Positions 24,501-40,074 of a stretch of 64,000 nucleotides of DNA are shown here, one piece after another. The translations under genes and the position numbers were made by a program. Source of the stretch: Diploscapter coronatus (lineage: Eukaryota; Nematoda; Chromadorea; Rhabditida; Rhabditidae). Within the stretch, counting starts at the first letter, position 1. Each line of letters starts with the position of its first letter. The notes under the pieces are model-generated. The model saw only the letters and a list, made by a program, of their open reading frames with translations. It searched no databases and was not told the DNA's origin. The stretch covers positions 33,007,201 through 33,071,200 of the forward strand of contig OZ038422.1 of the NCBI GenBank assembly GCA_964036155.1, given 5' to 3'.

Positions 24501-25181
24501 ATTTTGCAGAATTCGATCGAATTTTTCATCCTTTTGAAAATACCGACTCCTCCCATAGTACTCTACAGTAATCGTGTAGTTTGTTCTATTTTGAAATTGG
24601 TGACATTAAAGTCTCGCAAGATTTAACTTCGTAATGATTTTAACGCGGGATATTTTAATTAATTAATTCAATTACAACATGCGTATCTGTCTAGCTTAGG
24701 GTACACCGCCCTATCTATATGTTTGATGGAGAACTTAGAGTCGTTTGCGCGACAGTTTCTGATTCGAATCTATAATTCCGCTAGTTATTACAATTATCTA
24801 CAGTACTTCACGCTACCGAACCGACTTCAGTATCAGGTTGTTTGTGTCTGCAGTCTGCCGAGTCATGACTTTTGATGATAATTCATAATATGTTAATTGA
24901 ATTAGAATCGTAGTTATGATTCAAGGCATAATTGTACTTGAGCTAAAAATAGACTACCATTTCATAAAGCAGTGTATTTCATATGAATTGAGTTTAAAAG
25001 TTAACTTGGAAAAGAACCTTCACAAACCAATGAATAAGCACCCCAGTTGCCCTACCAGCACCATAGTCCATAGTAGTAGCATCGATTAAATTGGGTGCAT
25101 TTTCATTGCGTTCTAGGCACTTTTCCGATCTATCAATTAAAAATGAAAAATTTGTGAAGATAAGAAATAAGTCAAATTTAG
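21513..25181. other. NFI upstream or first-intron region
   Basis: No exon is supported here. It holds a family C foldback at 21528-21629, an (AT)n microsatellite near 21798-21817, a second TA-rich run near 23455-23468, and low-complexity AT-rich sequence. The words GCTTAGGCT and TTTTGGCCTAAAATTTT near 22.7-22.8 kb recall sequence near 60.43 kb and may be an older dispersed repeat. Confidence 0.4.
21528..21629. repeat. Foldback element, family C
   Basis: The left arm TAATAAAAGTAGTATGGCAA pairs with the right arm TTGTCGTACTGCTTTTATTG, about 100 bp in all. Confidence 0.65.
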
Positions 25182-25247
25182 GTGGACGTAGGAAGTCCAT
25201 CTCCAGCTCGGCAGGGTCCAGGCGAGACCGCATCTCGAATTTCAAGC

Positions 25248-28776
<3,529 letters not shown>

Positions 28777-30644
28777 GGTTTTCAGTCTTGAAATGCAAAT
28801 TCTCTTGATAGTCATCGAAATTCGATTTTTCACTATGTTTCATTTTGATTTTTTGTCAGCTAGATATTGTTTTGTTAGCCAAACAAATCCTTCATGATAC
28901 ACTCTTGAAATATGATAAAGTTTCGTATATGAATGAATGTTGGTTTCTTTTAGTTCGCGTTTTGACAATTTTCGTTGGTTACTCGATTTTATATAGCTGG
29001 TCTTTTCTTATGCGATGCTGGAATTTGAAAAGTATTTGAGTGCAATTTTCAAAATTTGGCAAAATGTTGACGTTTTCTTCATAATGATTGTCGTAGTTTG
29101 ACGTCTTTTCTCTCATTGATAACTCTATTGCTGGTATAGAACACCATAGCGACCTCTATCTTCTTCCGTTTCATCGTCTCTAATTTAACTCTTTTCGAAA
29201 TCGCAATTTCATCTTCAGTTAAGATTTGGTTCTCTTTTGAATTAATTTTGGGCTGATTTTTGAGTTTGCTGAACGCGTTTCAAAAATCAGCCCATTCTTC
29301 TACTTTTCTATGAGAATTCTCATTCGCCCATATTAGCACTTTTGTTTCGGTACGGGAGTCATCAGTTTCTTACAAAAATATTGTCTATGCAACCGTAGTG
29401 TCTATTTAAGTTTCACACAACTTGAAATTATGATTTGATTCTTTTCTTCATTTTCGTCTACAAAATTTGTGCTTAGCATAGAATTAGAGGGGTTTCGAAC
29501 GTATGTTTTGATCTGCATTTTCTTATTCAAGCTTACGCTATATTTTGCGAAATTCATAAGTTTTGATTTGACATTTAGGATCAAAGTTTATGAATGCGTT
29601 TAGGTAAATTCATAGACGCTTAATTTGGGATTATTATTTGATTTAATTGGAAATTATTTTTCTGACTAATTGGGAGGAGGCAAACAAGTTTAGGACTCTT
29701 TAAAATTATTATGAACTAGATTTGTTAATTTTCCCCGATAATTTAAGCCACACCAACGTCTAAGCACCGTGATATCGTCTGCCCGATCGGTTTTTAATGT
29801 CCCCAACTCAGGCCTATTCTTTGGAGATAATACTCTTATCCTATTGCTTTCGAACGTACATGTTTAGCAACGTAATATATTATTCGTACACACATAATCT
29901 GGAGTATTCATCATTTACAGCAATTTTCAAGACTCAATTTCTAAGGGCGTGTTCAGACTTTGTTCTCGCTCTAGGACGAACGAAGTCTGAATAAACTCTA
30001 GCTGAATCATAATCATTTAGCCTTTACGATACATATTATGTTAATCATTCAGTTTTTGATAAACACCATACATTTAATATGTCGGAGGAAAATATTTCAT
30101 GGTTTAAAGTTACTACTATTGGTATAATCATGTGCAACTTTTCGCATTTTATCCTATTTTTATATATAGCGTCTATTTTATCATATAGATATTTAACCAT
30201 TTATATTACAAGTGTCTAGTTATTATAAGCCAATTCGAAACTTCAACAACATTATTTAGAATAGTTAGATAAAATAATCGAATTTAAGAAATGAATCGAT
30301 TGTTTTATTTCATATCCATCGTTTTTATTGAATACCGACATTAAAACGCGTATTTTATAATTCGCATTATAAACTAGAGGGTATCTACGTTTTCGTCTTG
30401 TTATATTTATCGTTTTTTCTTTGTTGTATTCACTCAACCTATCACAAAATATCGACGATTGTTTTATGATATTATGTGGACAACAGCATTGAAATTCGGA
30501 TCATAATAAAGTTTTCAAGAAAATGGCGATATTTAGACCTTCTCTGCATGAAACTTCCGAGATTCATATCTCCGAAATCCTAAATGCATATCAGAAGAAT
30601 CGAGACCCGACATTATCGATTTTCCTAAATATACGATGTAACTT
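28777..30644. other. NFI 3' flank and intergenic
   Basis: AT-rich 1.9 kb with no supported exon. The palindromic sequence at 29945-29995 (GCGTGTTCAGACTTTGTTC paired with GAACGAAGTCTGAATA) is a copy of the family B element. The rest probably includes NFI 3' UTR and the promoter of the next gene. Confidence 0.5.
29945..29995. repeat. Palindromic MITE, family B, partial
   Basis: GGCGTGTTCAGACTTTGTTC on the left and GAACGAAGTCTGAATA on the right match the better copies at 32766-32820 and 49771-49920. The right terminus is diverged. Confidence 0.55.
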
Positions 30645-31998
30645 ATGCATCGACTTTTATATTTAATTTTATTCAATACACCTATAATTTATGGATCGAA
30701 AATCCTATGTCTAATTCATACCGCCAGTCCTAGCCACGAAACTAGAGTAATTCACAAATTAAATTGAAACAATTAAAGTAGTTTTAAACTTAGGCGAAAA
30801 CTGTATTAGAAACCTGGGCGCAAAGATGCGACGATTATTTATTCTTTACGAATTCTAAAATGGAAGCTGGAATAAATCATATTTTCTGGCCAGAAATGCA
30901 TACTCGCGATCATTCTTGGGAGAAGATACGTAGAGTTTTTCAGTAAGTTATTACGTTTAAAAATTGATAAGCTCTCTAAGGCAATTAATAAAGTAGTGTG
31001 ACAAAGTAAACTAAAATACGTTTTAAAAAGTTTCTTTTCTAAATACACAGCTTTAACTTGCTTATGATAGCTGAAGGACTAGCTTTATCAATGAGTATAC
31101 ACTATCTCCGCAGTGCCATGTGTCCATTTTGATTCATTGCTCTTTTAAAAATATACTAATCTTATTAATGTGTGCGTATTATCCCCGCAGCACTGTATAT
31201 TCATTTAATTAATGAATCATCTAAAATTTAGATACGCTATTGAAAAACTCCCCAGGAAATACGATTGGTATCTACGAGCCGACGACGACGCCTACGTGAT
31301 CGTGGAAAACATGCGACAGTTTCTATCCAAATACTCCCCGAACATTCCTTACTTTTTCGGATATAAATGGAATTTTTTTGTAGTAATCATTCATTTTTCT
31401 ATTTGTAACTATTTGAAATTATTCAGAGTCACGGTTTTGCAGATGGGGCGACGTATATTTTATCGCAACCCGCCGCTAAGGCATTTGTCGAGGTCAGTCC
31501 TAAAATTTTTCGGGTTCAACGAATTTTTAGGTAATGAAAAATTCGACCCTCTGTCCGGACCATCATAGGGCTGAGGAGGACCAAGAGGCAACTATTTGGA
31601 TAATCGATTATTTAATTTGGATATTTAATCACCAAATTAAAAAAAAAAAAAAAGTTTAGGTAGCAAGATGTCTAGCGCATATGAAAATTTTTCCATCTGA
31701 CACGCGAGATGAGAAGGGCTCGGATCGGTAAAAACCTTAAATTTTCTTTAAATTTAAAGGGAAAATGTTTAGATTCCAACATTTCCACCCCCTAGAGCAA
31801 TTTGACATGTACAAAGACGAATTCGCGCAAAAATATGCTTATTATGAAATTCGAGAGGTGGAATTTTTAAATTTTAGAAAATTTCGATGAAGTTTTCAGG
31901 GAGAAGCCAACTTCAGCCCATCGTTGATAAGTTTTCACCACATTTCGCCGTATGAAATGAGATTTCTCGATTTTTCGCTTTATAAACTACAAAACTAA
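30645..31998 (+). CDS. Core 1 beta-1,3-galactosyltransferase-like (C1GALT1 family)
   Basis: Exons: 30645-30746, 30794-30942, 31232-31379, 31427-31492, 31531-31587, 31660-31727, 31773-31857, 31900-31998, encoding 257 aa. The protein has KILCLIHTASPSHETR, LETWAQRCDDYLFF, the nucleotide-sugar motif DWYLRADDDAYVIVEN, ATYILSQPAAKAFV, AEEDQEVARCL and SFHHISPYEMRFLDF, in T-synthase order. The family adds galactose to GalNAc-Ser/Thr in the Golgi, with Mn2+ held by the DDD motif. A start at 30645 follows an in-frame stop and gives a very short hydrophobic N-terminus (MHRLLYLILFNTPIIYG), so the usual stem is nearly absent. The intron 31588-31659 starts with GC. A poly(A) signal AATAAA is near 32040. 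Confidence 0.87.
30973..31110. repeat. Family C-like sequence in C1GALT1-like intron 2
   Basis: GGCAATTAATAAAGTAGTGTG at the left end matches the family C terminus. The right arm is degraded. It accounts for about half of the 289 nt intron. Confidence 0.4.
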
Positions 31999-32268
31999 AT
32001 ATTCTTTGTGAAAATTTTGCATAAATTGTAAAAAAAAAAATAAAGAGCTTTTTTGAAAATAAAATCGATAAATGGTGTTGTTTTTGTGCTTGAAGTATAA
32101 GTGCTATAATGCGGGAAGAGTCTGTCTAGTCGTTAATACATAAACTCGTGTGATAAGATAGGGACCGGTTAATACAATGGCCTTCCTTATATGTAGTTTT
32201 GAAAGTGCCATTTCATAGGGTAAGTTTGAATTATTTTCAAAAACTTATGATTTTTGTAGGATTTAAAA

Positions 32269-34948
32269 ATGGGCTCAACTAAAGATGCCCTAATCTTCAC
32301 ATTTGCTTTATTTGGCTGCGGAATAATTATCGATATTCATAATATCTATTATTTAAAGGTAAATGTTTTTCTATTATTCTTTAAAATTCAATTTCTAGGT
32401 ATTCATACAAAAATACCATTTACCTTCAAATTATCTGAATATCGTGCAAGTTTTGTATCTGGTTTGGAACGCCATAAATGATCCATTGCTAGGTTATGTT
32501 CAGGTACATTATTTTTACACCAATATCAAATTTGAAATATTTTAGGACTTGGGAGTGTGCAATATAAAATGGATCATGGATAGACAGAAAGTCATTTTGT
32601 ATGGAGGTCCGGTTTTTGCCGCTTCGTTTTTACTGTTTTGGTTCCCTTGGTCTACGTAAGATATGAATTTATTTAGCAACCTGAACAAGTGGTTAGACAT
32701 TCGTCACATCGTTACATACAACATAATATGAGAATATGGGAAACGAATCTTTGCCCTACATTCCTTAGGACACGTCCAGACTTTGTTCGTGCTAGAGCGA
32801 ACAAAGTTTGAACGCGCCCTTATACTATTTCGTACGTAACAACATAACGAACGGAACTACTTTTGCAAATTGCCATTTATTCTAATTTAATTTCAAATTT
32901 AGATCTGTTGGTTGGATAGTTGGCATTCATTTATTGATTTCATTATTCATCTACGACACTTTATTCACTCTGGTTCTATCGGCATATTGCGGACTCTGCA
33001 TTGAAAAGAGTGCCAAACATGAGGATAGAGTTCGGATTTTGGTTTACATGGAACTATTCGGACTGATTGGTATATTTTTCTATTTATGCCAAGTTCTGAC
33101 TTTATTTTAATTTATAGCTGGCTTGACGGTATGGCCTTTGGAGTATCTCACCCACAATTTGGATGATTTTCGAATGTTTCAAATCATAACCGTATTCTTG
33201 GGTAAGAATTTTGCAAAATTTGAAAAAAAAGCCTAAATTTTAGCGATCTTCGCTACCGGATGCCTAGTGTTCAGCGCGAAATTCACAAAACCTCCTCAAT
33301 TACAGGTTAACCCTGAAGAGGTCGAGCTTCAAGAAGGAAACGATGAAAAAGTAAATTATCTTCCGATAAAATTTGACAAGTCTTGAATAATTCCAGAAGA
33401 AATCGAAGGGTTTGAAGAAAATCTGGACAATTTCATGGGAAATCGTTAGGGAATTACGATTTATATGTTTAGTTATGGGGCAGTTCTTTAAAATTTTAAG
33501 GTGGCTGAAAATTTTCGAATTCTAAATGCTCAAATTTTTAGGTTCATGGTGAACGAGCTATTCCTTCTAATTTTCGTTGAGAGTTTATTGGTTCGACCCG
33601 GGTTTTTCGAAAAAGGCTCAATCGAATTACCAATTTACTATGTGGTTGTGCGATCATGCGCCAGTGTTAGGAAATTCAGCTTTTCTCAATACTTGAACTA
33701 TTTTAGATTTTATTTCTAACTTTATGGCAGCCCACCAACAGATTTGGCTCACAAGCCATCATTCAGTCCATCAACCTTGCAACCTTAACGAACTGCACTG
33801 TCATGTTGTTTCTAGGAAAAAATAATTATCTAGCCCTAGCGATATTTATTGTCATTGAAAAGTTATTTTTATTTTAATTGTCTAAATAGTTTTATTTACT
33901 TTAGTGCCTTATCCAGATGCGGTTGGCAAGGTTTTTATATGGTAATTGCTGGAGAAGTTATAGATACTGATATGAAGAATCATAATCGAAGGTACATTTT
34001 GACAATTTGGATAATTCGTTACTTCACCGCCCGTAGTTAAGGGTATAGGAAGAGACTTTTTCATACTAATGTGAGTGTCCGACTACTTGATGAAAGTAAG
34101 AAATATCGAATTTCGAAAGTTGAATGAATGATTATTTTGCTGGTGGTGCACACATGCATATTACCTTGCGACAATTTCCTATCTTTTCCATTACAAGTGT
34201 CGCCAAATAGTGTGCATGTGTGTACTTGCGAAATGAGCATTCTTTTGGACGTTAAAAATTCGATATTTATCAATTTGCTCAAATCGTCGGAATGACACAA
34301 TATTTATTAGGCTATATATGAAGAAGCAAGAAACTATCCAGTTGCCTATATTTTAAATTACACAACAAAAATTCGAAAATAAATTCAGATCTCCCCTATC
34401 AACGATTATTTTCACGTTGAAAGCCTTATTCAACAAACCGGCTGATCAATTAGCACCATTAATAATCGTTTCAATCTTCGAATTGGGTGGATACAGCAAG
34501 TTTCGAGAGCCTTGTGATAATTTAATGATTCAAAATAATAATGGCACTACTAATGAAACGAATTCGAGTTCTCTTATGGATGTGTACGTATCTTCTCTAA
34601 ATTAATTATTTAAAAAACAGTTAATAAATGTAGTACGGTAGTACAGCTAAAGCGAACAAAATAATCTACGAATTTTTTATAAGCACAAATTTTGTTAACC
34701 TTTCCCATACTACTTTTATTAATGTTCGTACTACCTCTGCCGTACTAGGCACTACTTTTACTGTTAATTGCCGTTTATTAAAATTAAATTATAGATCTGA
34801 GTCAAACTGTTTCGTACTATATGAAACAATGTTCTACGCGTTAATCGGCTCTTCAGCACTTTGTGCCTTGGGAGAATCAGTCTTCATAGGCATCGATCAA
34901 ATTTATAGGAGAAAACACAAGCTCAAATCTAGGAGAATTGATGATTAA
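32269..34948 (+). CDS. TMEM180/MFSD13A-like major facilitator protein
   Basis: Exons: 32269-32358, 32399-32503, 32546-32655, 32903-33069, 33118-33201, 33244-33350, 33397-33500, 33542-33665, 33707-33861, 33905-33991, 34389-34583, 34795-34948, encoding 493 aa. It is polytopic. The match to TMEM180 is by order of motifs: LYLVWNAINDPLLGYVQD, FLLFWFPW, YDTLFTLVLSAYCGLC, VIDTDMKNHNRR, LKALFNKPADQLAPLI. Length is close to the human 517 aa. Motif NDPLxG is the MFS loop 2-3 signature. Substrate is unknown for the family. The gene starts 270 bp after the galactosyltransferase stop. ATG follows an acceptor-like TTTTTGTAG. Introns 3, 10 and 11 carry foldback elements. Confidence 0.85.
32676..32873. repeat. 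Family A foldback with nested family B element
   Basis: Outer arms pair AGCAACCTGAACAAGTGGTT and ATCGTTACATAC with CTATTTCGTACGTAACAAC and ACTACTTTTGCAAATTGCC. Inside, 32766-32820 is a compact palindrome (GGACACGTCCAGACTTTGTT ... CAAAGTTTGAACGCGCCC) flanked by TTA on both sides. This intron is 247 nt, about 49 nt without the insertions. Confidence 0.7.
34097..34280. repeat. Foldback element in TMEM180-like intron 10
   Basis: AAATATCGAATTT on the left pairs with AAATTCGATATTT on the right. Inner GTGCACACATGCATA pairs with TGTGCATGTGTGTAC. About 184 bp. Confidence 0.65.
34619..34772. repeat. Foldback element, family C, in TMEM180-like intron 11
   Basis: AGTTAATAAATGTAGTACGG on the left and GCACTACTTTTACTGTTAAT on the right. 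Further internal copies of the terminal motif suggest two overlapping insertions. Confidence 0.6.
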
Positions 34949-36631
34949 ACGTTAATAATTTAGTATACGTATACGAAAATAAAATGAAGCTTATTTGGCA
35001 ATCTAGAAAGAACTTTAAGACACAAAACAATGGAAAAGCATTGGAAAAGAAAAGTACAAGATAATATTTTTCACTCTTTCGTGTACTATCTAGATCTAAA
35101 CTATTAGTATTGCATCGGTCAAATGAAGTGACAGTTCGTGTGTTAAAGAGCGCCTTGTGAGAAATGCGCGTCATGAATATGCGCAGAGAGAGAGAGAAGC
35201 TAAACGCAGCACTGCACTATGTGGCTGATGTCCAAAAATACAGTGCCGATTGCGAAAGAGTGGAAAATCTTTTTCTTTCACTAACACGATCTCGTTTCGC
35301 ATCGATAGTGGGTGGGGTTTTCGCTCGCTCGATTTTAGAAGAAAAGTGCCCGTAAGTCTGCCCTATCGTTAACTATTCACAATGGTGCGTTTTCATCGAA
35401 CTCTCTCGTCGCGTGTTTCGTGTTTCTCTCGCTACGCGCGTTTCAAACGCGATTTCACGAATTTCCCCCATCGGAAGCATTATGCTAGTCGCATAATGTA
35501 GTGATACCAGTTTCCTTAACAAAGTCTGGTCAATTTGAGAGTTTATTTTTTTTATTTTTCTTGCGAAAATTTATTTTCTTATTTTATTGTTTTCTTTCCC
35601 AAGTGGTAAGGTAAATCATGGACCACGGCTTGTCAAGGTGAGCATAAGCATAGAGAGAAAGTGTGCCAAGTTGCGATTTCCTTGCGCTCCCTCCTCTCTG
35701 CGCACTATTTTTAAAGAGTGAAAATTATCAAAATGATCATTCTCAAACAAATTTATTCGTATACATAGATTATGATTGTTGATTCTTTAAAATTTGTCAT
35801 AAGTCCCAGACTTGTGTAATGAACAATTATAATGACAGATTCGTAATTAAAGTTCTAATGATAGTATCGTGACAAACTCAAAGCCATTATTAGAGCGACA
35901 ATTATGCATGTCTATGATGAATACAGAGAAAATGATGAGGCTTCGCTGTTCACAGATCACCGATATCATACCGTATCACGATATTCTTCAGTTGTAAGGA
36001 ACTCATAGAGACCTTGATACATATCTTATAGACAATGACAAAACTATTTTGTGCATGGAATTACTGTTTTAAAATTCACATAATGGACAGGAATGTTGAC
36101 GACGTAGTAAGATGATGCACCGCAAGCTTTTCCAAAAATCCCACACTGCCCACATCGCAAAAATTTTTTAAAAATCGCGCATCGCACACCAATGAAAATT
36201 AACTGCACCGCAAACAACCCTAATGATGAGTTACGCACGATTTCAACACATGATCTAATTCATTTTCTGAACTGACAAACAAATCTTAACGCAGGTATAA
36301 TTTTTGCTCATCTGAAAAATCAATTTTCTAATCTCTCACTTTCTGCAAATTTTATATAAAAATTTAACAAAGTTTCTCAAGATATGGGACGGGCATAATT
36401 GGAGTGCTGAAACTGAAATTACACTAAATTATAGGTTAGGCGAGCCCTATAAATACAAAGCTAATTGCCTAAGCAACGTCTTGCGCTGTTACTCGATCCA
36501 TTTCAAGTTTTACCATTTTTGCTTCGAAAGCGCTATCCTTTCTAAATCGTACTGTATTGAGATCAGTTTTTTTTTCAATTGTTATTCTACAGTTTTATTA
36601 TTATCATTAGGGAAATAATTCGCAGAATCGA
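34949..36631. other. Intergenic between TMEM180-like and 7TM genes
   Basis: 1.7 kb, AT-rich, with a GC-richer stretch near 35.16-35.47 kb rich in GAGAGA and CTCGCTCG. A 63-codon frame at 35164-35355 has no recognisable domain. No exon is supported. A TTCGCAG acceptor-like site ends at 36625, six bases before the next ATG. Confidence 0.45.
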
Positions 36632-39289
36632 ATGTCTTGGTGCGATAAACCTAGGCTTAATGCAAAGGATTATGACTTTTGTGAAGGTGAATTTATCTTT
36701 TAGTTCACTTATTCTTGCATACTATTCTGCATTTTTATAAGCCTCAGTAACGATTTAATATTTTAGAATTTTCAACATCAAATATATTGCTTTACAAATT
36801 CATTATTGCGTGGAAAACTATCATACTTAATGGAGATAAATTTTATTTGGGTTAGTTAAATAGTTTTATATCGATATTATCTTCAAAAAATAAATTCATC
36901 TATAGGGTTTCAAATCTCGGCCATTTTTCATGGCACCTTATTAATACCGGCTTTTATTGGCATATTTATGATGTATCGGTTATTTCGAAAACGTGAAAAA
37001 TTCTCACAGTTCGAAAAATTAATAGTCATCTTACTCATTCTAAATATATTCCTTTTTATCTGTTCATTGATATGTGTAAGTTTTATACTATTATTTTTAT
37101 GATACAATTTTCAATATATGCACTGAAGCAGGATAATACTTTAGGTTTCGTTTGCTATCTACTATCAAACTTTGTGCATTTGCCGCCAAGATAATGATAG
37201 CGCATTCAGGGTAGCATAATTTAAAATTTTAGCCACGTTTATCAATCAATATTTATCTACAGTTTAAACGAATCGTTTAAAATATCATTTACGTTGCTAC
37301 AGAAAAGTGTTAACATTTTATGAAATAGTATGGATCGTATTATCGTAGTTTTTCACACACTATTTCGCCAGAACGTATCTACTTTTCTGTCGCAACTTTT
37401 CCAAATAACTATAAAATACCACTTTATTTCAAAGTTATTTGACATATAAAGTTGACTTAAATCTAATAGTTAAAATTTTGCATTGACAGCTAACAAATGG
37501 GATTATAGGCATTCTTGTCTAACTTATTTGGTATTCTTCAAACGTCACTAATAATGACCATAAGATTTGTTTCGACTGCAGTTACGATAAATAGAGCTAG
37601 GACATTTTCATTGTTAGCAATTATCCCATATGCATATGTCAGTTCTGATACAAAATGATTCAATTTAGTGACCGTAATGAAAAAATAACTAAACTATTTG
37701 CCATTATATTTTGGATATTGGTTGGATTTCATATTATTTTTGGCTGTATCCCCAAACTAATTTATTTTGCAATGTTATGGTTGAATAGCGCTTATCGAAT
37801 AGCTTATACTGTTGATATGATACAATTATATGAGACTCTTGATCAATGGAATGTAAGTTAAACGAATATTATCAAAATAAAAATTATTAATGACAACTAT
37901 GTAAATAATTTTAGCATTTTTACTCTAGAATAGTTCCGGTTATAGCAAGTTGGGCTCAGACGATAATTAGCATTGTCGCGTTTATTTATCTAAAGCGGCG
38001 TTTTAACTCCTATGGCAATCTGAGCCAAAGTGCAAGAAATTCTGAACGACGCTTAAATCGATACCTAGCGGCGAGTGTAAGTTACCCTGGTCAATGTTGC
38101 ACCATATTATGTTAAAAATGAATATGTATAATGTTTAGATTTTATGCGAAGTGGTAATAAACGATTTAACTATTGTTCAACTATACGGATTTTGCATGGT
38201 TTGGGACAAACAGAAATGGGATAGTATAGGTAGGACGTTCTCTTAATCGCTTAAATCCGATATCTTAAACATCCTGTGCAAAATTAATTATGTTTTCGTT
38301 GTAATCATTTTTCCATATATAATGAGTCTATCAAGAGGATGAATCTGTAAATAATTGATTCCTCAAACTTGGTTAATACATCAATCACATATTCGTTTGT
38401 ATTTATAACCAATCTCTGGTTTAAAATTCCAAGATTTATTACAGCAAATACCAAATGACTTATTCAAAAATAATTTTGATGAAATTTATAATTTCTAAGC
38501 TATTTTGTCCCCTTGTATAAGTCATAGCATAAATTAACTAGTTTCATAGCTTCAAAGTTGAAAGTTTGAGAGAACTTACTAGAATTTTAGATATATGTTT
38601 TCCCGATGATGGATCTTTGTTAAGCAATATGATATCTAATATACTCGTAAGCATTATTAATAACAAATGTTCATATTAACTAATAAAAGAAATGGAAAGG
38701 CCTGTTTTACCAACATACATCCTGAAAATATGCGCTAAGAAACCCTAAAGGGACGTTCTAAATAATGAACCCTTCGACCTTACCATTATTTACATAAACG
38801 ATATAATCTTTTGTCTCGGATAGGAGGCACATGAATGTTACTTGGAGTTTTTGAGAATAGAACTCGACTAATCGTGCTTTAAAGAATCAAAATACCCCTT
38901 TCGCGCTGTGCTTAGAAAGCAACTGTAAAACTAGGAATTGTTTTCTAAATAAACCTTGAGCAGTATACTTTTCTAACATAAGAAATGGATTCACACTAGA
39001 ATAAGTTCAATTTTCTACCAAAAAGCATTTAAAAACTTTCAGAACGTTTCTGGCATTATTTCCCTATATGGGCCATGCCTTCAAATAATTCCCCTGTTTT
39101 TCTTAGTGAGAGGATTGGTCAAGGTAGTTTATGTGCATATGCATGTAAAAGAAAAAGGGACAATTTTAGAAGAGCAACACTACTACACCATCGGCTAAGA
39201 AACAATTAGTCAAAACTATTAAAGTTACACCTCATCGTCCGAAGCAACTGCACTCGGATATATTTTCTCATCATGAGCCAAAAGATTGA
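36632..39289 (+). CDS. Seven-transmembrane receptor, nematode serpentine type
   Basis: Exons: 36632-36686, 36767-36850, 36906-37075, 37145-37210, 37509-about 37600, 37669-37852, 37915-38076, 38139-38229, 38591-38646, 39043-39123, 39170-39289, about 386 aa. Seven hydrophobic segments follow an N-terminal outside region of about 47 residues: GTLLIPAFIGIFMMY, LIVILLILNIFLFICSL, LFGILQTSLIMTIRFV, LFAIIFWILVGFHIIFG, IASWAQTIISIVAFIYL, the CEVVINDLTIVQLYGFC segment, and SLYGPCLQIIPLFFLV. The tail is basic. It resembles nematode chemoreceptor-type GPCRs but no subfamily can be named. The exon 5 to 6 junction cannot be made with GT or GC in the right phase; ending exon 5 at 37600 (AG/GACATT) keeps frame and topology. 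Confidence 0.65.
37293..37400. repeat. Foldback element in 7TM gene intron 4
   Basis: CGTTGCTACAGAAAAGTG on the left and CTACTTTTCTGTCGCAAC on the right; inner arms TGAAATAGTATGG and CACACTATTTCGCC. Confidence 0.6.
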
Positions 39290-40074
39290 TCTGGAATTAT
39301 GGTAAAATGTGAAAAGACGTTCTATATGTATAGGCAAAAGTTATACAGTTCACGGCTGCTTATTTTTTTACTTGAATTGATTTATTGATTTTACTTTATC
39401 GATTCAAATGCATTTCGAAAATTGTTTTAATTCGTCGAATGTTCAATAAAAACATAGCTTTTATTCATTCTGTTCGAAGATAGCTGATATCAACGTGTAG
39501 CATCTTGTCTTGTAAGATAAAATTCATAGAAATTCTGAAAACTGAATAGTTATGCAAAATCAGAAAACTGCCCTTGTTCTAAAAACTTTCAGAGCTCGTA
39601 AAACGTGTCCAATTCAGGCGAGTAGGGTCTCAAAGTGACGGGCTTATTCATGTTCACAAATGTTACTTGTTTAGAAATGATGAAAATAGCAAACAACAAC
39701 TTAATTAGGCAATTATCGACGAAATTGGGCGAAAAAAATCAATGAATCGACTCTTTAACGCATGCGTCTGCGTTTGCGCATGTCCTATAGCTTGGCACGT
39801 ACCGAATGACCATACTAAAAGCTTTTGACAGGCCGTGGGATCGTCGATTGGTACCACGTTCCCACCTGGGGGCGATTTCTGCCGACCCACTTGGAGACCC
39901 TAGCTGCCTGCAGCTTCTGCAAATTCTACCTCCTCTCTGGATATACAATGTTTCCTGTTTCATTTCGTTGTTCGCTTCGCTAGAAATACTTGAATCTTCG
40001 TCCGTCTTCCAACTAATTCCTGTTGAATTGCAGGATTCACCAAATCACTTGATTTGTGTGTGTGATGAGTGACA
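39290..40074. other. Intergenic, 5' region of BTAF1
   Basis: 785 bp. Near 39.9-40.07 kb the composition becomes GC-richer, and a TTGCAG acceptor-like site at 40028-40033 precedes the BTAF1 start by 41 bases. No further exon is supported. Confidence 0.5.

Noticed and set aside
24721..24790. TTCGAATC word resembling a tRNA T-arm
   Set aside because: No matching acceptor, D or anticodon arms could be folded around it.
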